Source: Flavobacterium sp. HTF
Lineage (GTDB): Bacteria > Bacteroidota > Bacteroidia > Flavobacteriales > Flavobacteriaceae
Reading direction: 5' to 3'
NCBI RefSeq assembly: GCF_003105115.1
Contig: NZ_QETH01000014.1
Span: forward strand, 22,060-86,059
Length of the DNA stretch: 64,000 nucleotides
A program made the translations under genes and the position numbers. Under the pieces are notes generated by a model, which was not told where the DNA came from, did not search any database, and saw nothing but the letters and a program-made list of their open reading frames with translations. Below are positions 1-8,940 of the stretch, in pieces (position 1 is the first letter of the stretch; each line of letters begins with the position of its first letter).

Positions 1-2732
1 GATCCTGAAGAAAGTATAAGGACAAGATTACCTTTTTCTGTTTTATATGTATTTGAAGTTTTATTTAGTTTTTGATTATTGATCGTAACATTTGAAGCAT
101 TTTCTGTCGGAAGATAAACAACTGCCGATGTGTTGGGCGGAATCGTAACATTCCAGACTAATGTATTTTTGCTCTTTTTCCAATGGCTTTTGATTAAGCC
201 GTGAATAGATTCATAGGAAGCATTAACGAAAGTCAGTCCCGAATTAAAATCAGGTTTCATGATGATTTCCTTGAAGCCCGGAGTTTCAGGATTACTCTTA
301 ATTCCTGCTGTATTTTCATAATACCAAATCAGTAAATCACCTAGTAACATCACATGGTTCTGCGAATTCATTTTAGGATCGGCCGTATTGCCGTTCCATA
401 ATTCCCAGATTGTTGTCGCTCCGTTTTTTGCCATGTATCCCCAACTCGGGTAGGTATTGTTTGAAGCCAGTTTATAAGACAGATCTGGTCTGCCAAATTG
501 AGATAAGGTTCTCATCAGAAACTGAGTTCCGATCACACCAGTGCTAATATGTCCTTTGTATGTGACTTCGACTTCATGAATGATATTTTCAAAAACTTTA
601 TTTTCTAAGTTTTCAGGGACCATTCCGAAAGTCAGTGGTAAAAGATTTGCGGTTACGGTATTGTTAGCATAATTGTTGGTTTCTGAATTGAAAAATTTAG
701 TATTGAATGCCGATTTAATTCTTTGCGAAAGATCTTCATAATACTGAACATCCCCTTTTTCGGCATTGCTTATTACTGCAAACTTTTTCATTTTTTGCAA
801 TAAATGATAATAAAATGCACTTGCGATCAATTCGCCATTTGTAGTTCTGGCCGAATCTTTAGAATGAATCAATTCCAGGGATTCCGGCGGAACACACCAA
901 TCTCCATATTTGTCTTTGGTCATTAAATCTTTAACCAGATAATTTTTCTCCATGTACATTATCCATTTTTTCATTGACGGATAATGTTTTTCGATTACTT
1001 TTTTGTCAGCAAATTGCTGATACAGCATATCGGCAACCGTAATATAAGTTCCCGGCCAGGTTACATTGTCTCCATAATAACGCCAAAAGGCCGGTGCCAC
1101 GTCCGGGATTCCGCCATCGGCAGTCTGGGCGTTTTTAATATCGTCTAACCATTTTGCATACAAAGTCTGATTATCGAAAATAAAACTTTCGCCATAAGCT
1201 CCCGTTGTTCGGTCTCCAAGCCACGGCTGACGCTCATTTCTTTGTGGGCAGTCGATTGGCATTCCTTTGTAATTTCCTCTGATTCCCCAATAGGCATTTT
1301 TAAAAACCTGATTCATTGTAGCATCAGAAGATTCAAAAGTTCCGGTTGTTTTGATATTGTCATAAATCACCTTTCCGACAAAATTATCCAGAGCAGGTTT
1401 TACCGGAAATCCTGAAACCTCAACGAATCTAAATCCGTGAAAAATAAAACGGGGTTCCCAGGTTTCCTCACCTTCGCCTTTCAGAATATAATGGTCTGTA
1501 GTTCTGGCGTCACGCAGGTTTTCGATGTATAAAGAACCATCGGTTTGTAAAGATTCGGCAAATTTTAAAGTGACTTTATCTCCGCTTTTTCCTTTTACTT
1601 TCAATTGCAGCCAGCCGACCATATTCTGACCCATATCCAGAATATAAGTTCCTTTTGGAGTCTGTTTTATCGAAATTGGTTTTACTTCGCCCATCACTTT
1701 CATGTTCGGCGTCATTTGCGCTTCGTAAAATCCACCCGGTTCCTGAACATATTCTGCATTCAGCCAGTTTTTATCGTCAAAGTTTACGGTGTTCCAGTTT
1801 ACTAATTCTTTACGGGCATCATAATCTTCGCCATCATATTCATTATTGGATAAAATGGGTCCGTTTGTAGTAACTTTCCAGGTATCATCTGTTCTGATTA
1901 TTTCTTTGCTTCCATCAGTATATTCGACAAACAATTGCAAAGCCATTTTCGGGTAACCAAAGGTTTTGATTTTGTATGGTTTATAATCCTGACGCATGGT
2001 AAAAAAACGTCCGTTTCCTAAAATAGTTCCAAGGGCATTTTTTCCTTCTTTTAATTCAGAAGTGACATCAAAAACATTGTATTTTACGTTTTTGGTATAA
2101 TCGGTGGGAACGGGTGCCAAAACCTGATTTCCGATTTTGTTTCCATTAATATACAATTCGTACATTCCTAAACCCATCAAATATACTTTGGCGCTTTTTA
2201 TTTTCTTTTTCAGGTTGATTTCTTTTCTTAAATAACGCGCTGATAATCTGGAATACTGCGAAATACTGTCTCCCGGAGATGCCTTTTCATAACCAATCCA
2301 GCGTGTTGATTTCCAGTCGGCATAATTTAAAATTCCCATGCTGAAAAATGCTTTTTCAGCAGATTGAAATTCACCTTTATTGGTCCAGATTTTTACCTTC
2401 CAAAAAGCATTTTGTCGGTTTTCTAATGTTTTTCCTTTGTAAATAATGGTTACGGATTCGTTGCTTTCAACTTTACCGCTGTCCCATAAATCGGCGTTAT
2501 TGGTGTTTAAATTTTCCAAAGTCGAAGCGACAATAATATGATACGCAGTTTGTTTTACCTCGTTTACATCTGCTTTTATCTGCCAGCTTAATCGGGGCTG
2601 CAGAACGTCTATTCCTTCCGGGTTATTTAGCATTTCACATTTTAAATCCACAACGCTGATTTTGCTTTGGGCTTTCGCCGAAATTGTGAAAAGTGAGATG
2701 ATTATTGTGAGATGTAAAAAAAACTTTTTCAT
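1..2732 (-). CDS. GH78 alpha-L-rhamnosidase, C-terminus cut by window edge
   Basis: Secreted glycoside hydrolase expected to remove terminal alpha-L-rhamnose from pectin side chains. Reading back from the ATG at 2732 gives an open frame to the window edge. It begins with a signal peptide (MKKFFLHLTIIISLF, then AKAQ) and shows the GH78 order: an N-terminal Ig-like domain, a rhamnosidase N domain with SNNEYDGEDYDA, then the (alpha/alpha)6 catalytic domain. The catalytic-acid region reads DCPQRNERQPWLGDR, near position 1250. The frame reaches GNLVLILSSGS at the edge, which resembles the last strand of the family, so probably only about ten residues are missing. The motif differs from those of the two other GH78 proteins here, suggesting a different linkage. 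It is the last gene seen in the susC-led unit. Family assignment is firm; the exact substrate is inferred. Confidence 0.9.
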   Translation of the reverse strand, partial: MKKFFLHLTIIISLFTISAKAQSKISVVDLKCEMLNNPEGIDVLQPRLSWQIKADVNEVKQTAYHIIVASTLENLNTNNADLWDSGKVESNESVTIIYKGKTLENRQNAFWKVKIWTNKGEFQSAEKAFFSMGILNYADWKSTRWIGYEKASPGDSISQYSRLSARYLRKEINLKKKIKSAKVYLMGLGMYELYINGNKIGNQVLAPVPTDYTKNVKYNVFDVTSELKEGKNALGTILGNGRFFTMRQDYKPYKIKTFGYPKMALQLFVEYTDGSKEIIRTDDTWKVTTNGPILSNNEYDGEDYDARKELVNWNTVNFDDKNWLNAEYVQEPGGFYEAQMTPNMKVMGEVKPISIKQTPKGTYILDMGQNMVGWLQLKVKGKSGDKVTLKFAESLQTDGSLYIENLRDARTTDHYILKGEGEETWEPRFIFHGFRFVEVSGFPVKPALDNFVGKVIYDNIKTTGTFESSDATMNQVFKNAYWGIRGNYKGMPIDCPQRNERQPWLGDRTTGAYGESFIFDNQTLYAKWLDDIKNAQTADGGIPDVAPAFWRYYGDNVTWPGTYITVADMLYQQFADKKVIEKHYPSMKKWIMYMEKNYLVKDLMTKDKYGDWCVPPESLELIHSKDSARTTNGELIASAFYYHLLQKMKKFAVISNAEKGDVQYYEDLSQRIKSAFNTKFFNSETNNYANNTVTANLLPLTFGMVPENLENKVFENIIHEVEVTYKGHISTGVIGTQFLMRTLSQFGRPDLSYKLASNNTYPSWGYMAKNGATTIWELWNGNTADPKMNSQNHVMLLGDLLIWYYENTAGIKSNPETPGFKEIIMKPDFNSGLTFVNASYESIHGLIKSHWKKSKNTLVWNVTIPPNTSAVVYLPTENASNVTINNQKLNKTSNTYKTEKGNLVLILSSG

Positions 2733-2750
2733 GGTATTGTTATAATTGTT

Positions 2751-2813
2751 TCTCGCAGATTTAACAGATACAGCGGATTATTTTTTATTTAAAAATCTGC
2801 AAAATCTGCGAGA
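2751..2813. repeat. Intergenic inverted repeat
   Basis: Perfect 12-bp arms TCTCGCAGATTT (2751-2762) and AAATCTGCGAGA (2802-2813) in the gap between the GH78 and MGH1-like genes. A related AATCTGCGAG segment recurs near 2905-2915 and similar CGCAGATTT arms occur at 13730-13767 and 44031-44096, so it belongs to a dispersed family. A transcript hairpin between two genes of one operon is plausible. Confidence 0.7.
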
Positions 2814-2917
2814 GTAAATTTTATTTTCCTTTGTCAAAAATCGCCAATCTTTGTCGAGCCACTAGTGTGATGCTTCGTTCCTCAGGATGACAAACTGCCC
2901 AATCTGCGAGAAACCAA

Positions 2918-4486
2918 TTATTCCGAAATCACTCTCTCCAATTTCTCAGAAACCGCAATTTCTTTTCCGTTTTTAAAGATCCTGAAACCTTTTCCCTTTT
3001 TATATTTTTCTCCTGTTTTATCCCAAAGAATCGTAATGATATTACCGTGGTATAAAACATTATCGAGACAAAACCAATCCCATTTTTCTTGTGGAATCAA
3101 CGGATTCACTTCGATTTTTTCATCGGCTCTCGGGCGAAGACCAACCAAACCGGTTATCATCAAATCATTAAAAGTCGAATGGTTATAATAACGGCTTCTT
3201 TCTCTGTCTCCCATTAACCAATATCCGGTTGTTTCGTCTAAATATTCTCCTAAATAGGGTTTACCTCTGTAATATTGCGATTGGACGTACAAATCCATTT
3301 GCTTGAAATAATCTGTTTTCGCTACATAGTTCTGATTGTAATTATTCAAAACATTGGCTAAAGCTGTTAATGTCTGCGAGCTTGCAAATGGCCAGATGGC
3401 ACCATCCCATTCGCAGGTTCCTGTTCCGTGTGTTCTAAAACGCGGGCTTCTTCTTTCTGCCGTTGTCAATCCAAACGGTGCCGAAAATCCTTTTTCGTCT
3501 TTAATCTGTTCCCAGGCTTTTTCAAAACCTTTATTTTGTTCCGGCAGATTAAAATACCACGGAATAAATCCGATGGCTTCCCTAACCTGAGCTAATGTAT
3601 CTTTTTCTGTAAAGGTCTCAAAAAACTCGCTTTTTGGGTTCCATAATTTGGTTTCAACCAATTTTTGAAGTGTATCTGCTTTTGCCGAAAAATAACTTTC
3701 CTGATTCGAATCGCCTTTCATCTTTGCCATTTTCGCCAAAGCTTTTGCATTTCCAAACATATAACTGTTAATCGTTGGGCGTGCATTTCTAAATTTTCTT
3801 GCACCGCTTAACGATTCTTCCATTCCGTCTTTTACATCAAACTGCCAGAACAAACCGTCCTTACGTTTTCTGTCGCCTTCCCAGGCTGCATATTCTGAAA
3901 CTAAATCAGGGTACATATCCAGTAAAAACTTATCGTCTTTATTCACCAAATAGCGATTGTATAAAGCATCTGCCGTCCAGCTGCTAAAGGTTCTAAGCTT
4001 TTTCATTGGCTTTCCGTCATTTCCTCTAAACCATAAATGAACGTCCTGCTCGATATATTGCGGATCATGAACCCATCTGAATTCATTAATATGATGTCCC
4101 AAAGCACAACTGATCATATTATATTTATCGGCATACGAACGATCTACCAAAAACTCCGTAATCGCAAATCCCTGCGGTGTTTTCTTAATATGTTTTCTCA
4201 CACTCCACCATCTGAAATAATAGATTTCCTCAAAATTCTGCTGCGGACATTCAAACAACGGAATATTCTTTTCCATCCAGGTCCACGCACTGTCATTTGG
4301 AATCGCAAATTTCAAATTTTCATCTTCCATGGTGTTGAAATAATCAACATAATGTTTGAAGTTTTTTTCTTTTAAAATAACCGCTTTTCCTTTTTGAGAA
4401 TGCCCCGCACCCGATTTGCAACCGCTGTTTATACAAGCGATTACTATTGAAAGTATTATTATTTTATGTTTGAAATTTGTCAACAT
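2918..4486 (-). CDS. MGH1/GH63-like (alpha/alpha)6 glycoside hydrolase, lipoprotein
   Basis: Predicted secreted lipoprotein of 522 residues. The start MLTNFKHKIIILSIVIACINSGC ends in a lipobox-like NSGC, so it probably anchors in the outer membrane. The body resembles the MGH1-like / GH63-like six-hairpin glycosidases: WWSVRKH near residue 95, a central helical part with INSYMFGNAKALAKMA, and a conserved acidic cluster CEWDGAIWPFASSQ near residue 370. The C-terminal part (WFCLDNVLYHGN, then a strand-rich tail) is also typical. It sits between GH95 and GH78, so a role in trimming pectin side chains is likely, but the substrate cannot be read from the sequence. Six-hairpin fold: fairly confident. 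Activity: unknown. Confidence 0.7.
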   Translation of the reverse strand: MLTNFKHKIIILSIVIACINSGCKSGAGHSQKGKAVILKEKNFKHYVDYFNTMEDENLKFAIPNDSAWTWMEKNIPLFECPQQNFEEIYYFRWWSVRKHIKKTPQGFAITEFLVDRSYADKYNMISCALGHHINEFRWVHDPQYIEQDVHLWFRGNDGKPMKKLRTFSSWTADALYNRYLVNKDDKFLLDMYPDLVSEYAAWEGDRKRKDGLFWQFDVKDGMEESLSGARKFRNARPTINSYMFGNAKALAKMAKMKGDSNQESYFSAKADTLQKLVETKLWNPKSEFFETFTEKDTLAQVREAIGFIPWYFNLPEQNKGFEKAWEQIKDEKGFSAPFGLTTAERRSPRFRTHGTGTCEWDGAIWPFASSQTLTALANVLNNYNQNYVAKTDYFKQMDLYVQSQYYRGKPYLGEYLDETTGYWLMGDRERSRYYNHSTFNDLMITGLVGLRPRADEKIEVNPLIPQEKWDWFCLDNVLYHGNIITILWDKTGEKYKKGKGFRIFKNGKEIAVSEKLERVISE

Positions 4487-4510
4487 TTAAAATACATCTT
4501 TTTTAAAGTT

Positions 4511-4578
4511 AAACCATATAAGCAATATAAGTTCAATTAAGTTTTACTTTACATTTTCTTATATTGCTTATATGGTTT
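4511..4578. repeat. Intergenic palindromic element, copy 1
   Basis: Perfect 21-bp inverted arms at 4511-4531 and 4558-4578, built around ATATAAGCAATATAAG, with a 26-bp AT-rich spacer that starts TTCAATTAAG. A second member lies at 33787-33888 with the same outer sequence and the same start of the spacer. The arms of the two copies differ at the same positions in both arms, so pairing is kept. No coding potential. Confidence 0.85.
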
Positions 4579-4589
4579 TAAAATATTTT

Positions 4590-7046
4590 TTAATTCCCAA
4601 TAAAAGTATAGGTCTGACCTGCTTTCATATTCACATCGTAAATAGTATAATTTGGCAATTGTACTTTAGGCAATTTTGCTTCTTTAGAAATAATCGGTTT
4701 CTTTACTTCAACATCATAAAACAAAGGATTTGGATTTTTTGCTTTTGCTTTTTTAATCGAAGATCCTTTTAAAGTGTTTTCTACTTTCAATCTACAGTTT
4801 CCTCCTATTTTCGAATAAATTTTCAATTCTGAAACTTTATTGTTTTTCCAGGTCATGTCAATTACAAATCCGCCTCTGGCAACCAATCCTTTTATGCTTC
4901 CGTCTTTCCAAACGTCTGGTAAAGCCGGTAATAAATGAATGGCATCTTCCTGGCTCTGCATCAGCATTTCGGCAAAACCGGCCGTGCATCCAAAGTTACC
5001 ATCAATTTGAAAAGGCTGATGTGCATCTAACATATTCGGATACGTTCCTCCGCCTTTTCTTTGCTCAGCTGTTACCAAATGCAATTGATCCTGAATCAAT
5101 TTATAAGCATGATTTCCGTCTAATAATCTGGCCCATAAATTCACTTTCCACCCCATTGACCAGCCTGTAGATTCGTCTGTTCTGTAAATCAACGATTGTT
5201 TGGCTGCTTCAAATAATTCAGGCGTTTTAATTGGCGAAATCTGATTACTCGGATACAAGCCATACAAATGCGAAACATGTCGGTGATTGTCTTTCGGATT
5301 GTCCCAATCGTCCTGCCATTCCTGTAATTGATTGTGTTTTCCAATTTTCATTGGAGGCATTTTTGCCAAAGCATCACTCACTTTTTTCACATAAGCAGCA
5401 TCTGGCGAAACCAATGCCGAAGCTTCAACAACATGGGTAAACAAATCAAAAATCAATTGATTATCCATTGTTGTTCCGGAAGCAATTGTCGATTTTCCGG
5501 TTCCGCCTGCGTGTGTATTCTCAGGTGAACTTGACGGAACTACTACTAAATATTTCGTATTAGGATCTATCACCATAAAGTCAAGAAAGAAATCAGCCGC
5601 TCCTTTCATGATCGGATAAATTTCTGTTAAATATTTTTTATCTCCGGTATACAAATATCTTTCCCACAAATCCTGACAAACCCAGGCACCGCCTGTTGGC
5701 CACATTCCCGAAGCAGCAGAATCTACCGGAGCGGTGACACGCCAGATATCGGTGTTGTGATGTAAAACCCAACCGCTGGCATTGTACATTATTTTGGCCG
5801 TTTCTGCTCCTGACACAGCTAACTCTTTTGCCATTTGCACAAAAGGTTCGTGCATTTCCTGCAAATTGGTTACTTGTGCCGGCCAGTAATTCATTTCGGC
5901 ATTGATATTTGTGGTGTATTTACTATCCCAGGGCGGAGTCACCATATCGTTCCAGATTCCCTGTAAATTCGCTGGCTGTCCGCCCGGCTGAGAACTCGAT
6001 ATTAAAAGATATCTACCGAATTGAAAATATAAAGCGGCCAACTGCGGATCAAATTGTTTTGAAAAATCTCTGATTCTCTCATTTGTTGGTTTCTTTGCCA
6101 AATCATTTGAACCTAAATCCAAAGAAACTCTGTTGAAGAATTTTTGGTAATAATCGACGTGGGCTTTCTTTATTGTTTCAAAATCTTTTACTTCGGCTTT
6201 AGCCAGATATTCTTTGCTTTTTGCAATTTCATCCCCAGATATGTCCTTATAATTTTTAAAATTAGTAGCAATCGAAATATATAAAATTACTTCATCGGCT
6301 TTGTTAATGCTTAAAAATCCGTTACTTGCGTCAATTTCCCCACCCTTATTTTTAGCGGTTAATCTTCCCTGAAATTTTACTTTTCCTTTTACGCCTTCAA
6401 AATTGGTTCCCAACCCCGAAAGTATAATTTGGTTTCCTTCTGTTGAAGCCACCGTTTTATCAATCGGACTGTTCATAAAAACATTACAGGTAATTTGTCC
6501 CGGCTGACTCGCAGAAAGTTTTACCACAATAACCTGATCTGAAAATGCGGTTAGAATTTCTCTGGTAAATTCAACTCCGTTTACTTTGTATTTAACTTTT
6601 GCCGTCGCATTGCTGATGTCTAAATCTCTGTAATAATCAGTATATTTTTGATGTCCGGCGAAAGAAATATAAACGCTTCCAAAGGTCTGATACGGCATTC
6701 CGTCATTGGTCTGAGACATGATATCCTGTGTAGCCAGATCCTGCGCTTCATCAAATTTTCCGTCAAAAATTAACTGACGAACAACCGGAAGTGCTTTAAT
6801 AGATTTGGAATGTGCATTGCTGTTTGGAGAACCTGCCCAAATCGTTTCTTCGTTCAATTGCAAACGTTCTACTGCCGGATCGCCAAAAACCATTGCGCCC
6901 AAACGTCCGTTGCCCAAAGGCAAAGCTTCGTTCCAGATTGCAGCAGGTTTATCGTACCATAATTTCAGGTCGTTTTGAGCTGTTGTGCTTTGTAAAACAA
7001 ACAGCGAAATTCCTAGAAAAGCAATTATTTTATTTTTAAACTTCAT
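4590..7046 (-). CDS. GH95 alpha-L-fucosidase / alpha-L-galactosidase
   Basis: Secreted 818-residue enzyme of family GH95, inverting alpha-L-fucosidases and, in several pectin and xylan PULs, alpha-L-galactosidases. The signal peptide ends near STTAQ. The N-terminal beta-sandwich begins [20 protein letters not shown] (the family's W..ALPLGNG.LGA signature). The (alpha/alpha)6 domain has [12 protein letters not shown] (substrate asparagines), [13 protein letters not shown] and [16 protein letters not shown]. In the B. thetaiotaomicron RG-II system a GH95 enzyme removes terminal L-galactose; by context this one may do the same, but fucose release is equally possible. Length is normal and no key residue appears missing. 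It lies upstream of the MGH1-like lipoprotein, with a palindromic element in the 103-bp gap. Confidence 0.93.
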   Translation of the reverse strand: MKFKNKIIAFLGISLFVLQSTTAQNDLKLWYDKPAAIWNEALPLGNGRLGAMVFGDPAVERLQLNEETIWAGSPNSNAHSKSIKALPVVRQLIFDGKFDEAQDLATQDIMSQTNDGMPYQTFGSVYISFAGHQKYTDYYRDLDISNATAKVKYKVNGVEFTREILTAFSDQVIVVKLSASQPGQITCNVFMNSPIDKTVASTEGNQIILSGLGTNFEGVKGKVKFQGRLTAKNKGGEIDASNGFLSINKADEVILYISIATNFKNYKDISGDEIAKSKEYLAKAEVKDFETIKKAHVDYYQKFFNRVSLDLGSNDLAKKPTNERIRDFSKQFDPQLAALYFQFGRYLLISSSQPGGQPANLQGIWNDMVTPPWDSKYTTNINAEMNYWPAQVTNLQEMHEPFVQMAKELAVSGAETAKIMYNASGWVLHHNTDIWRVTAPVDSAASGMWPTGGAWVCQDLWERYLYTGDKKYLTEIYPIMKGAADFFLDFMVIDPNTKYLVVVPSSSPENTHAGGTGKSTIASGTTMDNQLIFDLFTHVVEASALVSPDAAYVKKVSDALAKMPPMKIGKHNQLQEWQDDWDNPKDNHRHVSHLYGLYPSNQISPIKTPELFEAAKQSLIYRTDESTGWSMGWKVNLWARLLDGNHAYKLIQDQLHLVTAEQRKGGGTYPNMLDAHQPFQIDGNFGCTAGFAEMLMQSQEDAIHLLPALPDVWKDGSIKGLVARGGFVIDMTWKNNKVSELKIYSKIGGNCRLKVENTLKGSSIKKAKAKNPNPLFYDVEVKKPIISKEAKLPKVQLPNYTIYDVNMKAGQTYTFIGN

Positions 7047-7354
7047 ATTTTATACTTTTTGGGCAAAACCCAACTTATTTTTTAACCACAAATTTGCTTC
7101 GCCTATTCACTATCGTTCGGGTCACAAATTAGCACAAAAACATTTGTTTTGAAATTTGACGAATACCTGCAGGTTTACAAAACCTTGCAGGTATTGTTAA
7201 TTTTAATGCGACAGTGTCGTCTTTCATTACGAGCGCGTGAGGGATAGAAGCTGGCTACCGAAGTAGCGCGGATAGCCCGACCCGATTTGGGAAAGTGGGC
7301 GAATTGAGCGGTTTCTAGATTGCCCCCTTTTTCAAATTGGGTCACGCCCAAATT
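7047..7354. other. Intergenic region with palindrome and GC-rich segment
   Basis: This 308-bp gap between GH95 and the esterase gene has no coding sequence that I can support. It holds an imperfect inverted repeat (AATACCTGC near 7162 and GCAGGTATT ending at 7195), whose arms resemble those at 14777-14853. From about 7205 to 7345 it is more GC-rich than the surroundings, with GATAGCCCGACCCG near 7270. That segment looks like a dispersed intergenic sequence, but I cannot name it. Confidence 0.5.
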
Positions 7355-8782
7355 TTACTTCTTAACCTCATAAACTTTCAGATTTTTTTCTCCGAACATT
7401 TCATATAATTTGTTGATGTCTTTCAGAGCATTTGCAGGAAGTTTTTCTCCTTTATCTCCAAAGACAAACAGCTTTTCTTTTGGTTCGATTACACAAGCCG
7501 ACTCGTCGATTTCCCCTTTCTCATTCTTTACTTTATTCAAATCTAAATCTAAATATTTTGCCATAAATGGATATAAAGCCATACGTTTTGAAACTCCGAA
7601 ATCATGTCCTTCTTTTGCAAAATGAGCATTTTCTACCAAATCTTTCTTTCCGTACAATTCATACGTTCTTTGGATAAAAGGAAATTCCAGTTCCGGAACC
7701 GCCAGTGTCCAGTCTTTTCCATCAGAAACAATTAATTGTGGTTTTGGTGCCATCATCGCTGAAACCTCAGCGTTGTTTGTTCCGTTTCCGCATAAGTGTA
7801 TTCCGCGTCCGCTCTCGCAAGGACATCCGCCTGAAAAATGCGAAGACACCATCACAACCGGAGCGGTCACTTTTACCCTGTCGTCTATAGCTCCCAAAAA
7901 CATGGTATGCGAACCTCCGCCTGAACCTCCTGTAACCCCAACTCGTGACATATCTGCATTTTTTACCGTTGCCAAATAATCTAATAAACGTATTCCGGTT
8001 AAAACCTGAACCGTTGAGGCTATACTGTTTCTATGTGTTTCTTCCGGAAACTGAAGCAGTGATTCTCCCCAGGCAAACAAATCGTAACTTACTACCATTG
8101 CTCCCATTTTTGCCAAAATCGCACAACGATACTGCTCGTCTTTTCTATATCGTCCATCCCCAAAATGTCCGTCAGGAGTTAAGATAACTGCTGCTTTTTT
8201 GTTTAATGGATAAGGTTTGTAAATCGAACCCGTTGCATAAACACCCGGCAATATTTCTAATGCAATATTCTCAACACTGTAATCTTTGTATATTCTTTTA
8301 GGAGTTAAAAGTGGCTTAGATTTAGGCCTTGGGGGAGCCTTGTCTAAACCAAATGAGGTTATCATACATGCTTTTAACTCCTTTTTGCGTTTCTCCCAAT
8401 CTGCTTCGGTCGAATAAAGGCTTTCTAAGTAAAACAAGCGTTCTTTTCCTTTATCTACAGAAACTTTATGGTTTTCATATTTACGAATGATAAATGTTCC
8501 GTCCGGCTGTTTGAAATACATCAATTCGAATGGAGCTAAAATATTGGTCAACGAAACAGCAAGGTTTCCGGGTTCAATTCTCCAGTCGGCATAATCGAGT
8601 TCTTTTCCTTTTAATAAACCTCTGTCATCGTTGATGGTTACGTTAAAAACAGTTTCTATTTTCTTTAAAGTCTCTGATACAGGTTTTCTAAAATTAGTAT
8701 CAGATGTGCTTTGCGCGTTTGAAAACGTCAAAGCAAAAATGGAAACTGCAATTGTAAATATTATTTTTTTGAGATTCTTCAT
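7355..8782 (-). CDS. Alpha/beta-hydrolase esterase with STN-like N-terminal domain (pectin esterase candidate)
   Basis: Secreted 475-residue esterase; signal peptide ends near SNAQ. Residues about 35-102 look like an STN (secretin/TonB short N-terminal) domain: a helix with I..VFNVTI, DWRIEPGNLAVSLTNILAP, then FIIRKYE. Residues about 165-430 form an alpha/beta hydrolase with nucleophile elbow GVTGGSGGGS (Ser287), an acidic candidate in VSDGKDWT, and His393 in EGHDFG. A cysteine-rich patch, GGCPCESGRGIHLCG, follows the nucleophile strand. In B. thetaiotaomicron an RG-II-linked pectin methylesterase (BT1017, CE19) is, as I recall, also an alpha/beta hydrolase with an unusual N-terminal domain. 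Methyl- or acetyl-ester removal from galacturonate is therefore the best guess. CE7 acetyl-xylan-esterase-like activity is the alternative. Confidence 0.78.
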   Translation of the reverse strand: MKNLKKIIFTIAVSIFALTFSNAQSTSDTNFRKPVSETLKKIETVFNVTINDDRGLLKGKELDYADWRIEPGNLAVSLTNILAPFELMYFKQPDGTFIIRKYENHKVSVDKGKERLFYLESLYSTEADWEKRKKELKACMITSFGLDKAPPRPKSKPLLTPKRIYKDYSVENIALEILPGVYATGSIYKPYPLNKKAAVILTPDGHFGDGRYRKDEQYRCAILAKMGAMVVSYDLFAWGESLLQFPEETHRNSIASTVQVLTGIRLLDYLATVKNADMSRVGVTGGSGGGSHTMFLGAIDDRVKVTAPVVMVSSHFSGGCPCESGRGIHLCGNGTNNAEVSAMMAPKPQLIVSDGKDWTLAVPELEFPFIQRTYELYGKKDLVENAHFAKEGHDFGVSKRMALYPFMAKYLDLDLNKVKNEKGEIDESACVIEPKEKLFVFGDKGEKLPANALKDINKLYEMFGEKNLKVYEVKK

Positions 8783-8804
8783 TTTTATATTGTTGAGATT
8801 TTAG

Positions 8805-8940
8805 ACGCTGATGACACGGATTTACTTTGTAAAGACGCGGATAAAAACGGATTTTTTTAAATGTTTAATCTGATAAAGCAAAAAAAAATCCGCGCAAATC
8901 TGCGTCTTCGCGTTAGCGAATCCGTGTGATCCGCGTTCTA
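8805..8940. repeat. Imperfect inverted repeat (GCTGAT...CGCGT type)
   Basis: The gap between the esterase and GH78 genes is mostly an imperfect inverted repeat: ACGCTGATGACACGGATTTA on the left and GCGAATCCGTG...CCGCGT on the right. Related copies lie at 11743-11830 and 53040-53285. The right arm runs into the end of the GH78 gene. Confidence 0.65.

Noticed and set aside
1605..1870. Short plus-strand frames inside the large minus-strand genes
   Set aside because: They overlap well-supported enzymes in other frames and show no domain, signal peptide or conserved composition; the same holds for the other antisense frames across the PUL.
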